A DNA stretch of 35,784 nucleotides, taken from contig NZ_CADIKF010000068.1 in NCBI RefSeq assembly GCF_902859875.1, positions 1 to 35,784 of the forward strand. Direction: 5' to 3'. Position 1 is the first letter of the stretch; every line of letters begins with the position of its first letter. Positions 1 through 8,900 of the stretch are shown piece by piece. Under the pieces are notes generated by a model. The model searched no databases, was not told where the DNA came from, and worked only from the letters and a program-made list of their open reading frames with translations. The stretch is from Paraburkholderia solisilvae. GTDB lineage: Bacteria > Pseudomonadota > Gammaproteobacteria > Burkholderiales > Burkholderiaceae. The position numbers and the translations under genes are program-made.

Positions 1-232
1 CCTCGGCGCCTGTGCCGCGCTCGCGCGGCCTCGTCGCAGCCAGCGTTGCCGCGTCGCCCGCAGGCGCGGGACGGCGCACCGTGTCGCGGCCCGCCTTGCG
101 CGTATCGTCGCCGAGCGACGCCAGCAAACGACGACGGCGCAGCCGGTATTCGTCGCGCGCCATATGCCCCAGGCGGTGCGCATCGTCGAGTTCGTTCAAC
201 CGAAGGTTGACCTGCCGTTCGCGTTCGCTCAT
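1..232 (-). CDS. Small SHOCT-like protein, 3' end beyond window
   Basis: An open frame starts at ATG 232-230 and runs off the left edge after 77 codons. Its ATG overlaps the TGA of the kinase gene as ATGA (229-232), so the two are probably translationally coupled. The first ~40 residues (LNELDDAH, then GHMARDEYRLRRRRLLASL) have the look of a SHOCT-type helical hairpin: a leucine-rich helix, a short turn with Gly, an E-Y pair, and a basic helix ending in LL. The visible rest is rich in Arg, Ala, Thr and Pro and is probably disordered. No signal peptide or membrane segment is visible. The function is unknown. Position at the end of the control module (TagF-PppA-kinase) suggests a role near the kinase, but that is only context. 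The frame and start are well supported; the SHOCT assignment is tentative. Confidence 0.6.
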   Translation of the reverse strand, partial: MSERERQVNLRLNELDDAHRLGHMARDEYRLRRRRLLASLGDDTRKAGRDTVRRPAPAGDAATLAATRPRERGTGAE

Positions 233-3138
233 GCCTGCTCCCCTGCCCGCCGCGAACCGCCTTCGGACACACCCAGCGCGCCGGTGCGGGTGCCGTTGAG
301 CGGCTCGCGAACCCGTGCCTTGACCTGCGCGAGCCAGTCTCGCAGGCCGCCCGGCGGCAGTCCGCGGCTCGCGCCGAGGTCGCGGTCCAGTTGCGTCATT
401 CCGGCGGGGTCGGTTGCCTGCGCGGCGTCGTAACGTGCCTGCAAGCCCTGGTAGTCGACATCGGTGACACGCTGCGCGCGCGCATTCATCACCGCGGCGG
501 CAAGATCGTAGCGTTCGGCCGCGTTGCTCAGCTCCGCGGGGTCGCCGAGTGCTTTTGCGCCCTGCAACGCGAGGTTCGCCGCATCGGACAGCTTGCCTTG
601 ACGGCACAACGCACGCGCCTCGTTCAGATACGCCGCGCTGACGAGTTGCGGACCCGCGCCGCTCAGAAACGGATTGGACGGTTGCAGCGCCTTGATCCGG
701 TCGAGCGATTCCTGCGCGCCTGTCGCGTTGTTCGCGGCGGCCGCGCGGCGCACCGAATCGATCGCGGAGGCGACTTCCTCGCCGGCGATCTGCCGGTCGA
801 TCTGCTGTTGCTGCAGCAAACCCTGCAGGCGATCGTGCTGCTCGATGAGTTCGGCCGACTGCGGATCGTATTGCAAACCGACGTTGACGAGATCGAGGCT
901 TTGCTGCACTTTCGCCGGATCGCTGACCCGGCCGATTGCGACGACGATGCCGTCGGCAAGCGCATCGACCGCCTGCTTCGTCTCCGGCGCCGTGTCGTTT
1001 TGCAGCGCCGCCATCGCACGCGCCACCGCATCTTTCCAGTCGTCGCCGGGCGCGGGCCGGCTAGCCAGATTGACGAGCGCGTTGCGCGCATCGGGCACGC
1101 TCATCGCACCGGGCGTCGGGACCGGCAGACCCGCCGCCACCGCCGTCACCGCGGCGGTGAGCTGGCTGCGGCGCTGCTTCAGGCGCGCCGAGTCCGGGAA
1201 CAGCTGCAGGCCCAGCGAGATCCACGCGTTCGCGTCGTTGAACTGGTCCTGCCCGATCTGCCGTCCGATCGACGTATCGAATGTCTGTTCCAGCTGCGGG
1301 CGCGTCAGCCACGCGCTATGCGGATCCAGCGCGCGCATGCGCGCGATGATGTCGGTTGCGTTGCCCGGCTTTCCTTCGGATAACCTGTCGTTTTCGAGCG
1401 CATCGGCAAGCTGCGTGTTCAGATCGTCGAGCACCGCTTCGCGCTGGTCGTCGATCTCTTTGCGGCGCGCATCCAGCGCAGTCGAAAACAGCTCGAAGCG
1501 GTTGCGCACCTGGAACACATGCTGAGCCGCCGCGTAGTTCAGCCGCCCCGCCGCCGGGTTCCAGTATTCGTTCAGGCGCGCGAGCAGGAAGGTCTGGATC
1601 CGTTCGCCCTGGTCCAGCACGATGCGTCTGCGCTGTTCGTCGCTGAGGCCGTCAAGGGCCCGCGCCGCATCGTCTTCATTCGCGTAGTGCCGCGGGTCGC
1701 TGATCGAAAAGCGCGCGACCACGTCTTCGAGATGCCGGTGGCGCAGATGATCGTGCAGCGCCCAGCCGCCGGCGGCCAGCACCGCGACGGCGACCGCTCC
1801 CACGAAGTACGGCGCAAGCCGCTCGCCGAGCCTGCGCCGGCGCAGGCCTTCGAGCAGCGCGTCGGCGCTTTGCAGCCGCTCGCCGCCGCGAAACGCGAGG
1901 CTGTCGCTCAAGGCCTTGTTTTGCCGCTTCGTGAGCGCAGGCACGACCGGCGCCTTGCGGCCTTCGCCGAGCGCGACCTGCGCGCTCAGCTTGTCGAACG
2001 GATGGCGTCCGGTGAGCAGCTCGAAGGTCACGCAGCCGAGCGCGTAGACGTCGTCGGCCGCGCGCGGCGCCTTGCCCTCGATCATCTCGAGGCTCGCGTA
2101 CGCCGGCGTCATCGCGCCGAGCGTGCCGGCATCGAACACCGTCTGTTCGCCGACCGCTTCGCCTCCATATTTGCCCGCGCGCGCAATGCCGAAGTCGAAC
2201 ACCTTCGGCACACCCTCGCGCGTCACCATCACGTTGGCCGGCTTGAAGTCCGAGTGCACGATGCCGTTCGCGTGCGCGCGTTCGAGCGCGCGCGCCATGC
2301 CCTTGATCAGCGGCCACGCATCGTCGATCGACATGCCCGAGTACGCGCGTTCGCGAATCAGCGTGCGCAGGTCGGTGCCGTCGATGTACTCCATCGTCAT
2401 AAAGACGATCGTGCCGTCCTTGTCGAAATCGTAGACACGCACGATGTTGTCGTGCGCGAGCTGCTGCGCACGCCGCGCTTCGCGCTGCAGCGCGATCAGC
2501 GAATCGGGATGGCGGCGGAATTCGTCGTTGAGCACTTTCACCGCGACATACGGGTCGCGGTCGCGTGCTTCGACCTTGCGTTCGTCGCGCGCCAGATAGA
2601 CCACGCCCATCCCGCCGCGGCCCAGTTCGCGCTCGAGCAGAAAACGCCCTTTCAGCAGCATGCCGACGCTCGCATAGGCGCCGCTCTGCGCTTCGGCCAC
2701 GCGGCGCCAGCTCGCCTGGTTGCGGCTGCTGTCGCTGTCCGCGCCTGTAGCGGTACCGGTGCCGGTGTCGCGGCGGCTGGCCGGTTTCACGACGGTCGCG
2801 TCGTCATCGGGCGCGCCGTGGCGCGCCGCCGGCTGCACCACGGTGGCCGCGTCGGCGGCGTGCGAAGGCGTGCGCGGTGCGGGCTTCACGACGGTCGCGT
2901 CATGCGCACCCGGCACGCCCGCGCCCACCCGGTCCTGCGCTGCCTGCAGACAGCGCGTCAACGCGCCGGCCACCGCGGGTTCCAGTTCGCCTTCCTCGCT
3001 CAGCCGCTGCAGCCCGGCCAGTTCGGCGAGATGGTCGATGGCCGGCTGCGCGCCGCGCGCGCTGACGGCGTCGAGCAGCGCGGCGAGATCCAGCGTGTGC
3101 GCGCGATACGCGAGGATGAGTGCTTCGAGGTCGTTCAT
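229..3138 (-). CDS. ppkA: T6SS-associated Ser/Thr protein kinase (PpkA/Stk type)
   Basis: This 969-aa membrane-anchored kinase has a complete Hanks-type domain at about residues 166-435. It shows glycine loop G173-x-G-G-M-G178, VAVK lysine K201, catalytic loop HSD-F-K-P-A-N (D297, K299, N302; Ser replaces the usual Arg of HRD) and DFG at 315-317. The ~160 N-terminal residues are cytoplasmic and hold three copies of a D-A-(A)-T-V-V-(K/Q)-P motif with threonines at 82, 99 and 115. One membrane segment lies at about 444-463. The ~500 residues after it should be periplasmic and are helical, Ala/Gln/Asp-rich and TPR-like. I see no von Willebrand A-type DxSxS motif there, unlike Pseudomonas aeruginosa PpkA. 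In T6SS clusters such kinases phosphorylate FHA proteins or TssL to switch on secretion, opposed by PppA, whose gene ends 10 bases upstream. The downstream gene overlaps by 4 bases. Confidence 0.9.
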   Translation of the reverse strand: MNDLEALILAYRAHTLDLAALLDAVSARGAQPAIDHLAELAGLQRLSEEGELEPAVAGALTRCLQAAQDRVGAGVPGAHDATVVKPAPRTPSHAADAATVVQPAARHGAPDDDATVVKPASRRDTGTGTATGADSDSSRNQASWRRVAEAQSGAYASVGMLLKGRFLLERELGRGGMGVVYLARDERKVEARDRDPYVAVKVLNDEFRRHPDSLIALQREARRAQQLAHDNIVRVYDFDKDGTIVFMTMEYIDGTDLRTLIRERAYSGMSIDDAWPLIKGMARALERAHANGIVHSDFKPANVMVTREGVPKVFDFGIARAGKYGGEAVGEQTVFDAGTLGAMTPAYASLEMIEGKAPRAADDVYALGCVTFELLTGRHPFDKLSAQVALGEGRKAPVVPALTKRQNKALSDSLAFRGGERLQSADALLEGLRRRRLGERLAPYFVGAVAVAVLAAGGWALHDHLRHRHLEDVVARFSISDPRHYANEDDAARALDGLSDEQRRRIVLDQGERIQTFLLARLNEYWNPAAGRLNYAAAQHVFQVRNRFELFSTALDARRKEIDDQREAVLDDLNTQLADALENDRLSEGKPGNATDIIARMRALDPHSAWLTRPQLEQTFDTSIGRQIGQDQFNDANAWISLGLQLFPDSARLKQRRSQLTAAVTAVAAGLPVPTPGAMSVPDARNALVNLASRPAPGDDWKDAVARAMAALQNDTAPETKQAVDALADGIVVAIGRVSDPAKVQQSLDLVNVGLQYDPQSAELIEQHDRLQGLLQQQQIDRQIAGEEVASAIDSVRRAAAANNATGAQESLDRIKALQPSNPFLSGAGPQLVSAAYLNEARALCRQGKLSDAANLALQGAKALGDPAELSNAAERYDLAAAVMNARAQRVTDVDYQGLQARYDAAQATDPAGMTQLDRDLGASRGLPPGGLRDWLAQVKARVREPLNGTRTGALGVSEGGSRRAGEQA

Positions 3139-3148
3139 GACGGGATCC

Positions 3149-3871
3149 TCACGGCTCGTCGAGCCGCACCATCACGGCGGAAAGGTTGTCGCGCGCGGCG
3201 CGGCCGAGCGCCTGCGCGAACAGTTGCGTGAGCTGCTCATGCGGAGCGGCGTCGTGCTCGCGGTAGCCGCGCTCCAGTTCGGCGTCGCTCAGTTCCTTGT
3301 TGATGCCGTCCGAGCAGAGCAGGAATTGCATGCCGGGTCGGCTGCCGGCCACGGCCCAGTCGACGTGCAACTGATCCTCGGCGCCGATCGCGCGCGTCAG
3401 GACACCGGAGTTGGCCTGCTCGCGCGCGCCCGTGGTGAACCGCGTGACATCGGTTTTCAGGCCGTGCACGTGGTCGCGTGTGAGCTGGCACAGGCCGCCG
3501 TCCTCGTACACATAGCCGCGGCTGTCGCCGACCCAGCCGCACAGCACGAAGTCCTTGTCGTGCACCAGCACGACGACGGTGGAGGCGATCACATCGACGC
3601 GTCGCGCCAGCGCCGCTGCGCGCAGATCCGCATTGACCTGCACGAGGCTGTCCTCGATCGATTCGACGAAGTCGTAGACACTGCCGTCGCGGTACAACGC
3701 GCCGAGCCGCTCGACGATCAATGCGCTCGCATAGTCGCCCGCCGCGTGGCCGCCGAGCCCGTCGGCGACCGCCCACAGACCGAGGTCGTCGCGCACCAGG
3801 ATCGCGTCTTCGTTGTAGCGGCGCACCTTGCCGGTTTCGGTGCGGCCGGCCGAGCGGAAAGTCGTCGTCAT
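3149..3871 (-). CDS. pppA: T6SS PP2C-family protein phosphatase PppA
   Basis: This is a 240-aa cytoplasmic PP2C/PPM-type Ser/Thr phosphatase with all metal-binding signatures. They are RRYNED (N20, E21, D22), ADGLGGH (D37, G38), GDSRGY (D116), CSDG (D188) and RDNLSAV (D228, N229). I start it at ATG 3871, which overlaps the tagF stop as ATGA (3868-3871). The same frame can be extended upstream, but that leader is an Arg-rich read-through of tagF without family resemblance. PppA removes the phosphate added by the cognate kinase and so turns the secretion system off. The kinase start follows 10 bases after the stop, an order that puts antagonist and kinase under joint translation. Nothing indicates loss of activity, in contrast to the PP2C-like tail of the upstream TagF. 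Confidence 0.93.
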   Translation of the reverse strand: MTTTFRSAGRTETGKVRRYNEDAILVRDDLGLWAVADGLGGHAAGDYASALIVERLGALYRDGSVYDFVESIEDSLVQVNADLRAAALARRVDVIASTVVVLVHDKDFVLCGWVGDSRGYVYEDGGLCQLTRDHVHGLKTDVTRFTTGAREQANSGVLTRAIGAEDQLHVDWAVAGSRPGMQFLLCSDGINKELSDAELERGYREHDAAPHEQLTQLFAQALGRAARDNLSAVMVRLDEP

Positions 3872-5949
3872 GCGCCCTCCTCGATGACCGCGAGCGGCCA
3901 CTGCGCGTGCGCCGCGCCGAGCCCGGCGCACGTGGCGATATGAATGCGCGCGTCGGCGCAGGCGGGCAGCGCGAGCGCTTGCGCGAAGATCGCGTGCGGC
4001 AATTGTGTAAGCGCGCGGGTGACCAGCAGCAGCAGCCGGTCGCCCGGTTCGAACGCGCCGCCCGCTTCGTCGCATTGCGGGCCCGCGGCGCTGCCGAGAC
4101 CCGGCATCGCGAGCCACGCGGCGCCGAACAGCAGATCGTCGAACTCACCGCCCACGCCCGCCGCGCGTTCGACGAAAAGCGGCCGCAACTGGCCATGCCG
4201 CCAGTGCCACGCAGCCGCGGCGCCGATCCGCAACAGGTGTATGCGGCCCGCGTCGAAGCGCACGGCGAGCGCGGCGCCGTCCTCCGGCGACGGTGCGATC
4301 GGCCCCTGGCTCGACGCGAGCAGAGACGGATGCAGCGCGAGCAGGTTCGCTTGCAAGCTGGCCAGATCCGGCGCGCTCGCGAGCGCCGCCGCGCGGATGC
4401 TGCGCGCCGCGCGGCGGCGCGGGTCGGGCAGACCGTCGTCGGCGCTCAGCAGCAGCGTGCGGCCGTGGTCGAGATCGAGCAGCGCCGCATCGGCGAGGTC
4501 GGTGCTCAGGTCCGTGCTCGGGTCGGCGGCGGACGCCGGTATCGCAACGTCGTGCGGGTGCGCGCTGGCGCGCGAAGCGGCGTGCCGGACCGCGGGCCGT
4601 TGTGCGTGGTGTTGCATGTCGTCGTGCGCGGTATGCACGGCGCGGCCTTCCATCTGCTCCTGTGCGGTGCGCATCGAGTGGTCTTCCCCGTAGCCTTGCG
4701 CAGCACGCAGGGCATCGCCTTCCGCGTCGTCCTGCGCGGCATGCATGTCGTGGCCTTCCGTGTAGTCCTGCGCCGCACGCAGGTCACCGCCTTCCGTGTA
4801 GCCCTGCGCGGCATGCATGTCGTGGCCTTCCGTGTAGTCCTGCGCCGCACGCAGGTCACCGCCTTCCGTGTAGCCCTGCGCAGCACGCACGTCACGGCCT
4901 TCCGCGTAGCCCTGCGCAGCACGCACGTCACGGCCTTCCACGTAGTCCTGCGCAGCACGCACGTCACGGCCTTCCGCGTAGTCCTGCGCAGCACGCACGT
5001 CACGGCCTTCCGCGTAGTCCTGCGCAGCACGCACGTCGCGGCCTTCCACGTAGTCCTGCACGGCACGCACCGCGTCGCCTTCCACGTAGCCCTGCGCAGC
5101 ACGCGCGGCGTACCCTCCGTCACGACGCACGGCTTGCCCTTCGTCGTGCCGCCGCGCGCCCGCTTCTGCATGCCCGGCGCCGGAATTCGCCAGCACCGCC
5201 GCTTCCGCCGTCGACGCAAGCCCCGCGCGCGCCGCGCCGCGACTCTGAACGGCACGGTCCACCGTCGGCTGCGCGCGCGGCGCATCGTCATGCACGGCGT
5301 CGGCGTCGGCATCGAGCAGCGCGGCATAGCTATCCGGCAGACCGCGCGTCGCGAGCAGACGCCCGACGTCCTGCGTCCACCACAGACACCACCCGCCGGA
5401 CCGCGCAGCAGCCTGCCGCCACGCCTCGCCGAGCAGCATGCCGGTGCACGCGGATGACGTCAGGCGCCACTGCCCGCCTTCCCAATCGAGGCGGTTCCAG
5501 CACGCGGCCGGATCGGCATCCGGCTCGAATGGAGCCGGCAAGGCCGCGATATGCGCATCGAACGCCACGACATCCGGCGCCTCGGCGCACGCGACGCAAT
5601 AACCCTGTTCAAGCGCATCGAACCACGCGCCGTTGCCCGCCATGTGCGCGGCATGGCCGGCGCAGGGCGCCGCCAGCACCATCGGAAATTCGCGCCCCAG
5701 CCGGTCCTCGGCGGGCGCGATCACGCCGCACCACGCGCCCTCGCCGCACACGCCGGCCGACAGCATGAAACGCCAGATGCCGCCGCGCCGATAGACCGCG
5801 CTCCAGCGCTCGCCCAGCTCGCGGCGCCCCGCTTCGACGGCGCGCTGAAAATGACGGTCCCAGGCTTCCACGAAGCCGGACGGCAAGCGGCGCTGGACGA
5901 AGTCGCCCGCCATCGCGAGCTTGCCGTAAAAGCCGACGGCGCCGCTCAT
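3868..5949 (-). CDS. tagF: TagF fused through tandem repeats to a degenerate PP2C-like domain
   Basis: This 693-aa protein has three parts. Residues ~1-225 are a TagF domain, opening VGFYGKLAMAGDFVQRRLP and including the aromatic GGWCLWWTQ stretch. Residues ~283-438 are thirteen 12-residue repeats of the type RAAQDYAEGRDV. Residues ~480-693 follow the PP2C fold plan: a strand at GRTLLLSADDG, a strand pair at ALAVRFDAGRIHLLRIG, FEPGDRLLLLVTRAL in place of 'pGDrlLLCSDGL', and a final strand. The metal-ligand motifs GDSR, CSDG and DN are absent, so it should be inactive. TagF is known as a post-translational repressor that binds the FHA protein, and natural TagF-PppA fusions exist in other genera. 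Here the fusion is degenerate and an intact PppA follows at once. I choose ATG 5949 because it overlaps the tssM stop (ATGA, 5946-5949); an in-frame GTG at 5958 adds three residues. Confidence 0.88.
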   Translation of the reverse strand: MSGAVGFYGKLAMAGDFVQRRLPSGFVEAWDRHFQRAVEAGRRELGERWSAVYRRGGIWRFMLSAGVCGEGAWCGVIAPAEDRLGREFPMVLAAPCAGHAAHMAGNGAWFDALEQGYCVACAEAPDVVAFDAHIAALPAPFEPDADPAACWNRLDWEGGQWRLTSSACTGMLLGEAWRQAAARSGGWCLWWTQDVGRLLATRGLPDSYAALLDADADAVHDDAPRAQPTVDRAVQSRGAARAGLASTAEAAVLANSGAGHAEAGARRHDEGQAVRRDGGYAARAAQGYVEGDAVRAVQDYVEGRDVRAAQDYAEGRDVRAAQDYAEGRDVRAAQDYVEGRDVRAAQGYAEGRDVRAAQGYTEGGDLRAAQDYTEGHDMHAAQGYTEGGDLRAAQDYTEGHDMHAAQDDAEGDALRAAQGYGEDHSMRTAQEQMEGRAVHTAHDDMQHHAQRPAVRHAASRASAHPHDVAIPASAADPSTDLSTDLADAALLDLDHGRTLLLSADDGLPDPRRRAARSIRAAALASAPDLASLQANLLALHPSLLASSQGPIAPSPEDGAALAVRFDAGRIHLLRIGAAAAWHWRHGQLRPLFVERAAGVGGEFDDLLFGAAWLAMPGLGSAAGPQCDEAGGAFEPGDRLLLLVTRALTQLPHAIFAQALALPACADARIHIATCAGLGAAHAQWPLAVIEEGA
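4636..5103 (-). repeat. Thirteen 36-bp tandem repeats inside tagF
   Basis: The region is thirteen in-frame 36-bp units encoding variants of RAAQDYAEGRDV. Several neighbouring units are identical or nearly so in DNA (about 4890-5060). A 72-bp double unit is duplicated head to tail at 4741-4812 and 4813-4884 with only terminal differences, a mark of recent expansion. Unit length is a multiple of three, so gain or loss of units keeps the frame. The edges (HTAHDDMQ and following) decay gradually. It is protein-coding and not a CRISPR: there are no unique spacers. Confidence 0.95.
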
Positions 5950-8900
5950 TGCGGACACCGGAAACGCCGCACCTCACCGTTCAGAAACGGGTTCGTGAGG
6001 CTGGCTGGTTGAAGCGGCAATTGCACGACGTGTCCGCCAAAATCGAAGCTCGCGACATAGCGCAGGTCGCCCTGTTTTTGCAGATGCGCCGCGTCGAGCG
6101 CATGAAACAGCGCCCAATCGCCCTGGTATTGGAGCGGCGCGCCGACCGGCTGGCCCGCCGTATCGAACGCGCTGATCACCACGCGGCCGGGCTGCGGCCC
6201 GGGCCAGGTCATCGCACTGCCGGCCGCGCCGCCCGTCGCGGAGTCGTATTTCTGGCCGTCGATCTCGACGCTCAGCCGGGCGATTGCCGGATCGAGCTGC
6301 GGCGCCAGCAGCGTGAAACCGACCTGGATCTGCGCACCGCTACGGAAGTAGCTCTGGCGGATCTGGTCGGCGTTTTGCGCCGTCGCCAGCAGCCAGTCGG
6401 GAGCGGCCATCACGCCCGGCTTCCAGCGCCATGCACGGCCGCTGGTGTCGATCACTTTGGCGAGCGTCGACTTGAAGAAGCTGTCGAAGCGTCCGCCGTT
6501 GCCGAACAGATCCGCGAAGTTCTGCACCGGAATGTCGGACGCCGAGCCTGCCGCGAACGGATACCGGCCATCGACGAAACTCGCGCAGTCATTGCCCGCG
6601 GCCGCGCGGAACTGATCGGCAAGCGCGGCGCTCGTGCCGCTTGCGACCAGCGCCGCGCTCTTGCCGGTCAGTCCGGAGACGAGGCTCGCGACCTGCGGCG
6701 GCAACTGTCCGCTCTCCTGCCGCGCGGCGAGCAGCGCAGGGCTGTTTTGCGCGGCGGGGTCGCTCAGATCGTTCATCGTCAGCAGCGTCTTGCTCAACTG
6801 GTCGAGCACGCCGTTCAGCTGATCGAGCGGGGTCGCGCCCGGTGCGCCCGCGCTGAGCGCATTCAACTGCGCGAAATGCGCTTCGATGGCCGCGCCGGGT
6901 TGCGCGGCCGCGGCCTCGCTCGCGCCGGCGGCGGGACTCGCCGGCGCGCCAATCGACGTACCGGCCGACGTACCATTCGACGCGCCGGCCGGCGAACCAG
7001 CGCCGGCGTTCTGCAACTCGCGCGCGAGGCTCGTGTTCAACGCGCGCTGCGTCACGATGCGCTTGCCCGCCGCCGCGGCCTTCGCCTGCGCTTTTGCCTC
7101 GTCGGTAGCCGATGCACCGGACGCACCGCCTTCACCTGACGCGGTAGCACCGCCATTTGCATCGAGGCCGCGCAACATATCGCTGGTGTTGTCGCGCACG
7201 AGGTTCAGCAGCGCCTTCAACGGCGAGCTCGGGCCGGACAGTTTCGCGGCCAGCGCGCTGGCGTCCGCGATGCTCGACACCGGCTGCAGTTGCAGATCGC
7301 CGAGCAGGCCGTCCCACGCGCCGATGTAGTCCTGTTCATAGAGCGTCAGCACCTGCTGCTCGAAGCGCGAACGCGCGAGCGGATCGAGACGGGTTGCGCC
7401 GAACACCCAGTCGTCCTTCACGAAGCGTTGCACCGCGTCGTCGAGCCCGCGATCCACTTCGCTCGCGAAATACGGCCGTGTGAAGAGCGCCGGCAACGGT
7501 TGCGACAACGGCGCGCCGCTCTTGCGACGGAACACGTTGCCGAGCAGGCCGAGCGTCTGATCGAGGCGCACCGGCGGCGCGCCGGCGCGCTCGGCGTCGA
7601 GCTTCATGCTGCCGTAGATCAGCGTCGACAGATCGGCCGTCTTCAGCGTCGCGCGGGCCTTGTCGACCAGCGCACTGTCGAGCGGCAACGCGCGCGGTTT
7701 CTGCGGATCGGTCACCAGCGCGTCGAAATGCCTGTCGAGCGCTTTCTGGATAGCCGGGTCTTGCGCAAAGAGCCGCTGCCATTCGATGCGGCCGAGCGCC
7801 GCCAGCTCACCCGCATCGCGATGCTGCGGCTCGCCGAGCATCAGATAGCCTTTCAGGTAGCCGTACAGCGCCTGCGGATCGTTCGCGCTGGCCGTGAGCC
7901 CTTCGCGAAAGCGCACCCCCGCACCGGGCAACAGGCTGCTGTTGAGTTCACGCAAATACGCGTCATGCACCTGCCGCAGCAGTGCGTGCCCCTGATACAG
8001 GCCGAAGCGCATCAGCAGCGGCACATGGTCCTGGTACTGCCCCGCCGCGTCCTGCGCGCCCGCCACCACTTCGAGGCGCGCCAGCGCGCGCGCGAAGTAC
8101 GACTTCAGATCGGGCGCGCCGGCGAGCGTGTTGTCGGGCGGAAGATCCGTCAGCGCATCCTGCACCTGGTCGACGTAGCTGCGATTGCGCGCGTAGCTCG
8201 CGGCAAAGCCCGCCACCAGCAACGCGGTCACGAGCGTAATACCCGCATAGGCAAGCGCCTGCAGCAGGATCTTCTGGCGTTCGAGCCGCGGGTTCGTGCC
8301 GGCGAAGCCCGACTCGCCGAACAGCACTTCTTTCAGCAGCCGTTCGACGAAGAACGTGCGCCGCTGACCCGCGCCGCTCTGCACGCGCGCCGCGTCGACT
8401 CCGAAGGTGCGCGCAACCGCGCTCAGCATGCGGTCGATCGGCGCGCCTTCCTGCGTACCCGAGGTGAGATAGGCGCCGCGCAGCAGCGGCGGCGCGCCAT
8501 ACGGGTGACGTGCGAACACGCCTTCGACGAATTGCCGCGCGAGCTCGCGCAGCGCGCCGAGTTGCTGCGGGAAGCTCAGCACCGCGGCGCGCCGGCTGCG
8601 GTCGCGTTCCGCGTGCAGGCGTTCGAGCAGCCGCGTGTTGAGCCGTTCGAGCAGCAGATCGAATTCGGCGGCGAAGGCCGTGCACGCGCTGCCGTCGATC
8701 GTCTTGCCGACCGCAAACGACATGCCCCACACCTGAGCGCGCAGATCCGGCCCGAGGTCGTCGAAGAATTCGCCGAAGCCCGCGACGAGGTCGCACTTGG
8801 TGAACACCAGATACACCGGCAAGCCGACCTTCAGATGCTGCGCGAGCTCGTCGAGCCGGCGGCGCACCGCACGAATGTGCTGCTCGCGCGCATGCTCGTC

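Noticed and set aside
3869..4117. N-terminal extension of PppA
   Set aside because: The extra residues are Arg-rich read-through of tagF; the ATG at 3871 has the ATGA overlap and the family N-terminus.
4636..5103. CRISPR-like regular repeats
   Set aside because: The 36-bp units abut directly with no unique spacers and are in frame within tagF.
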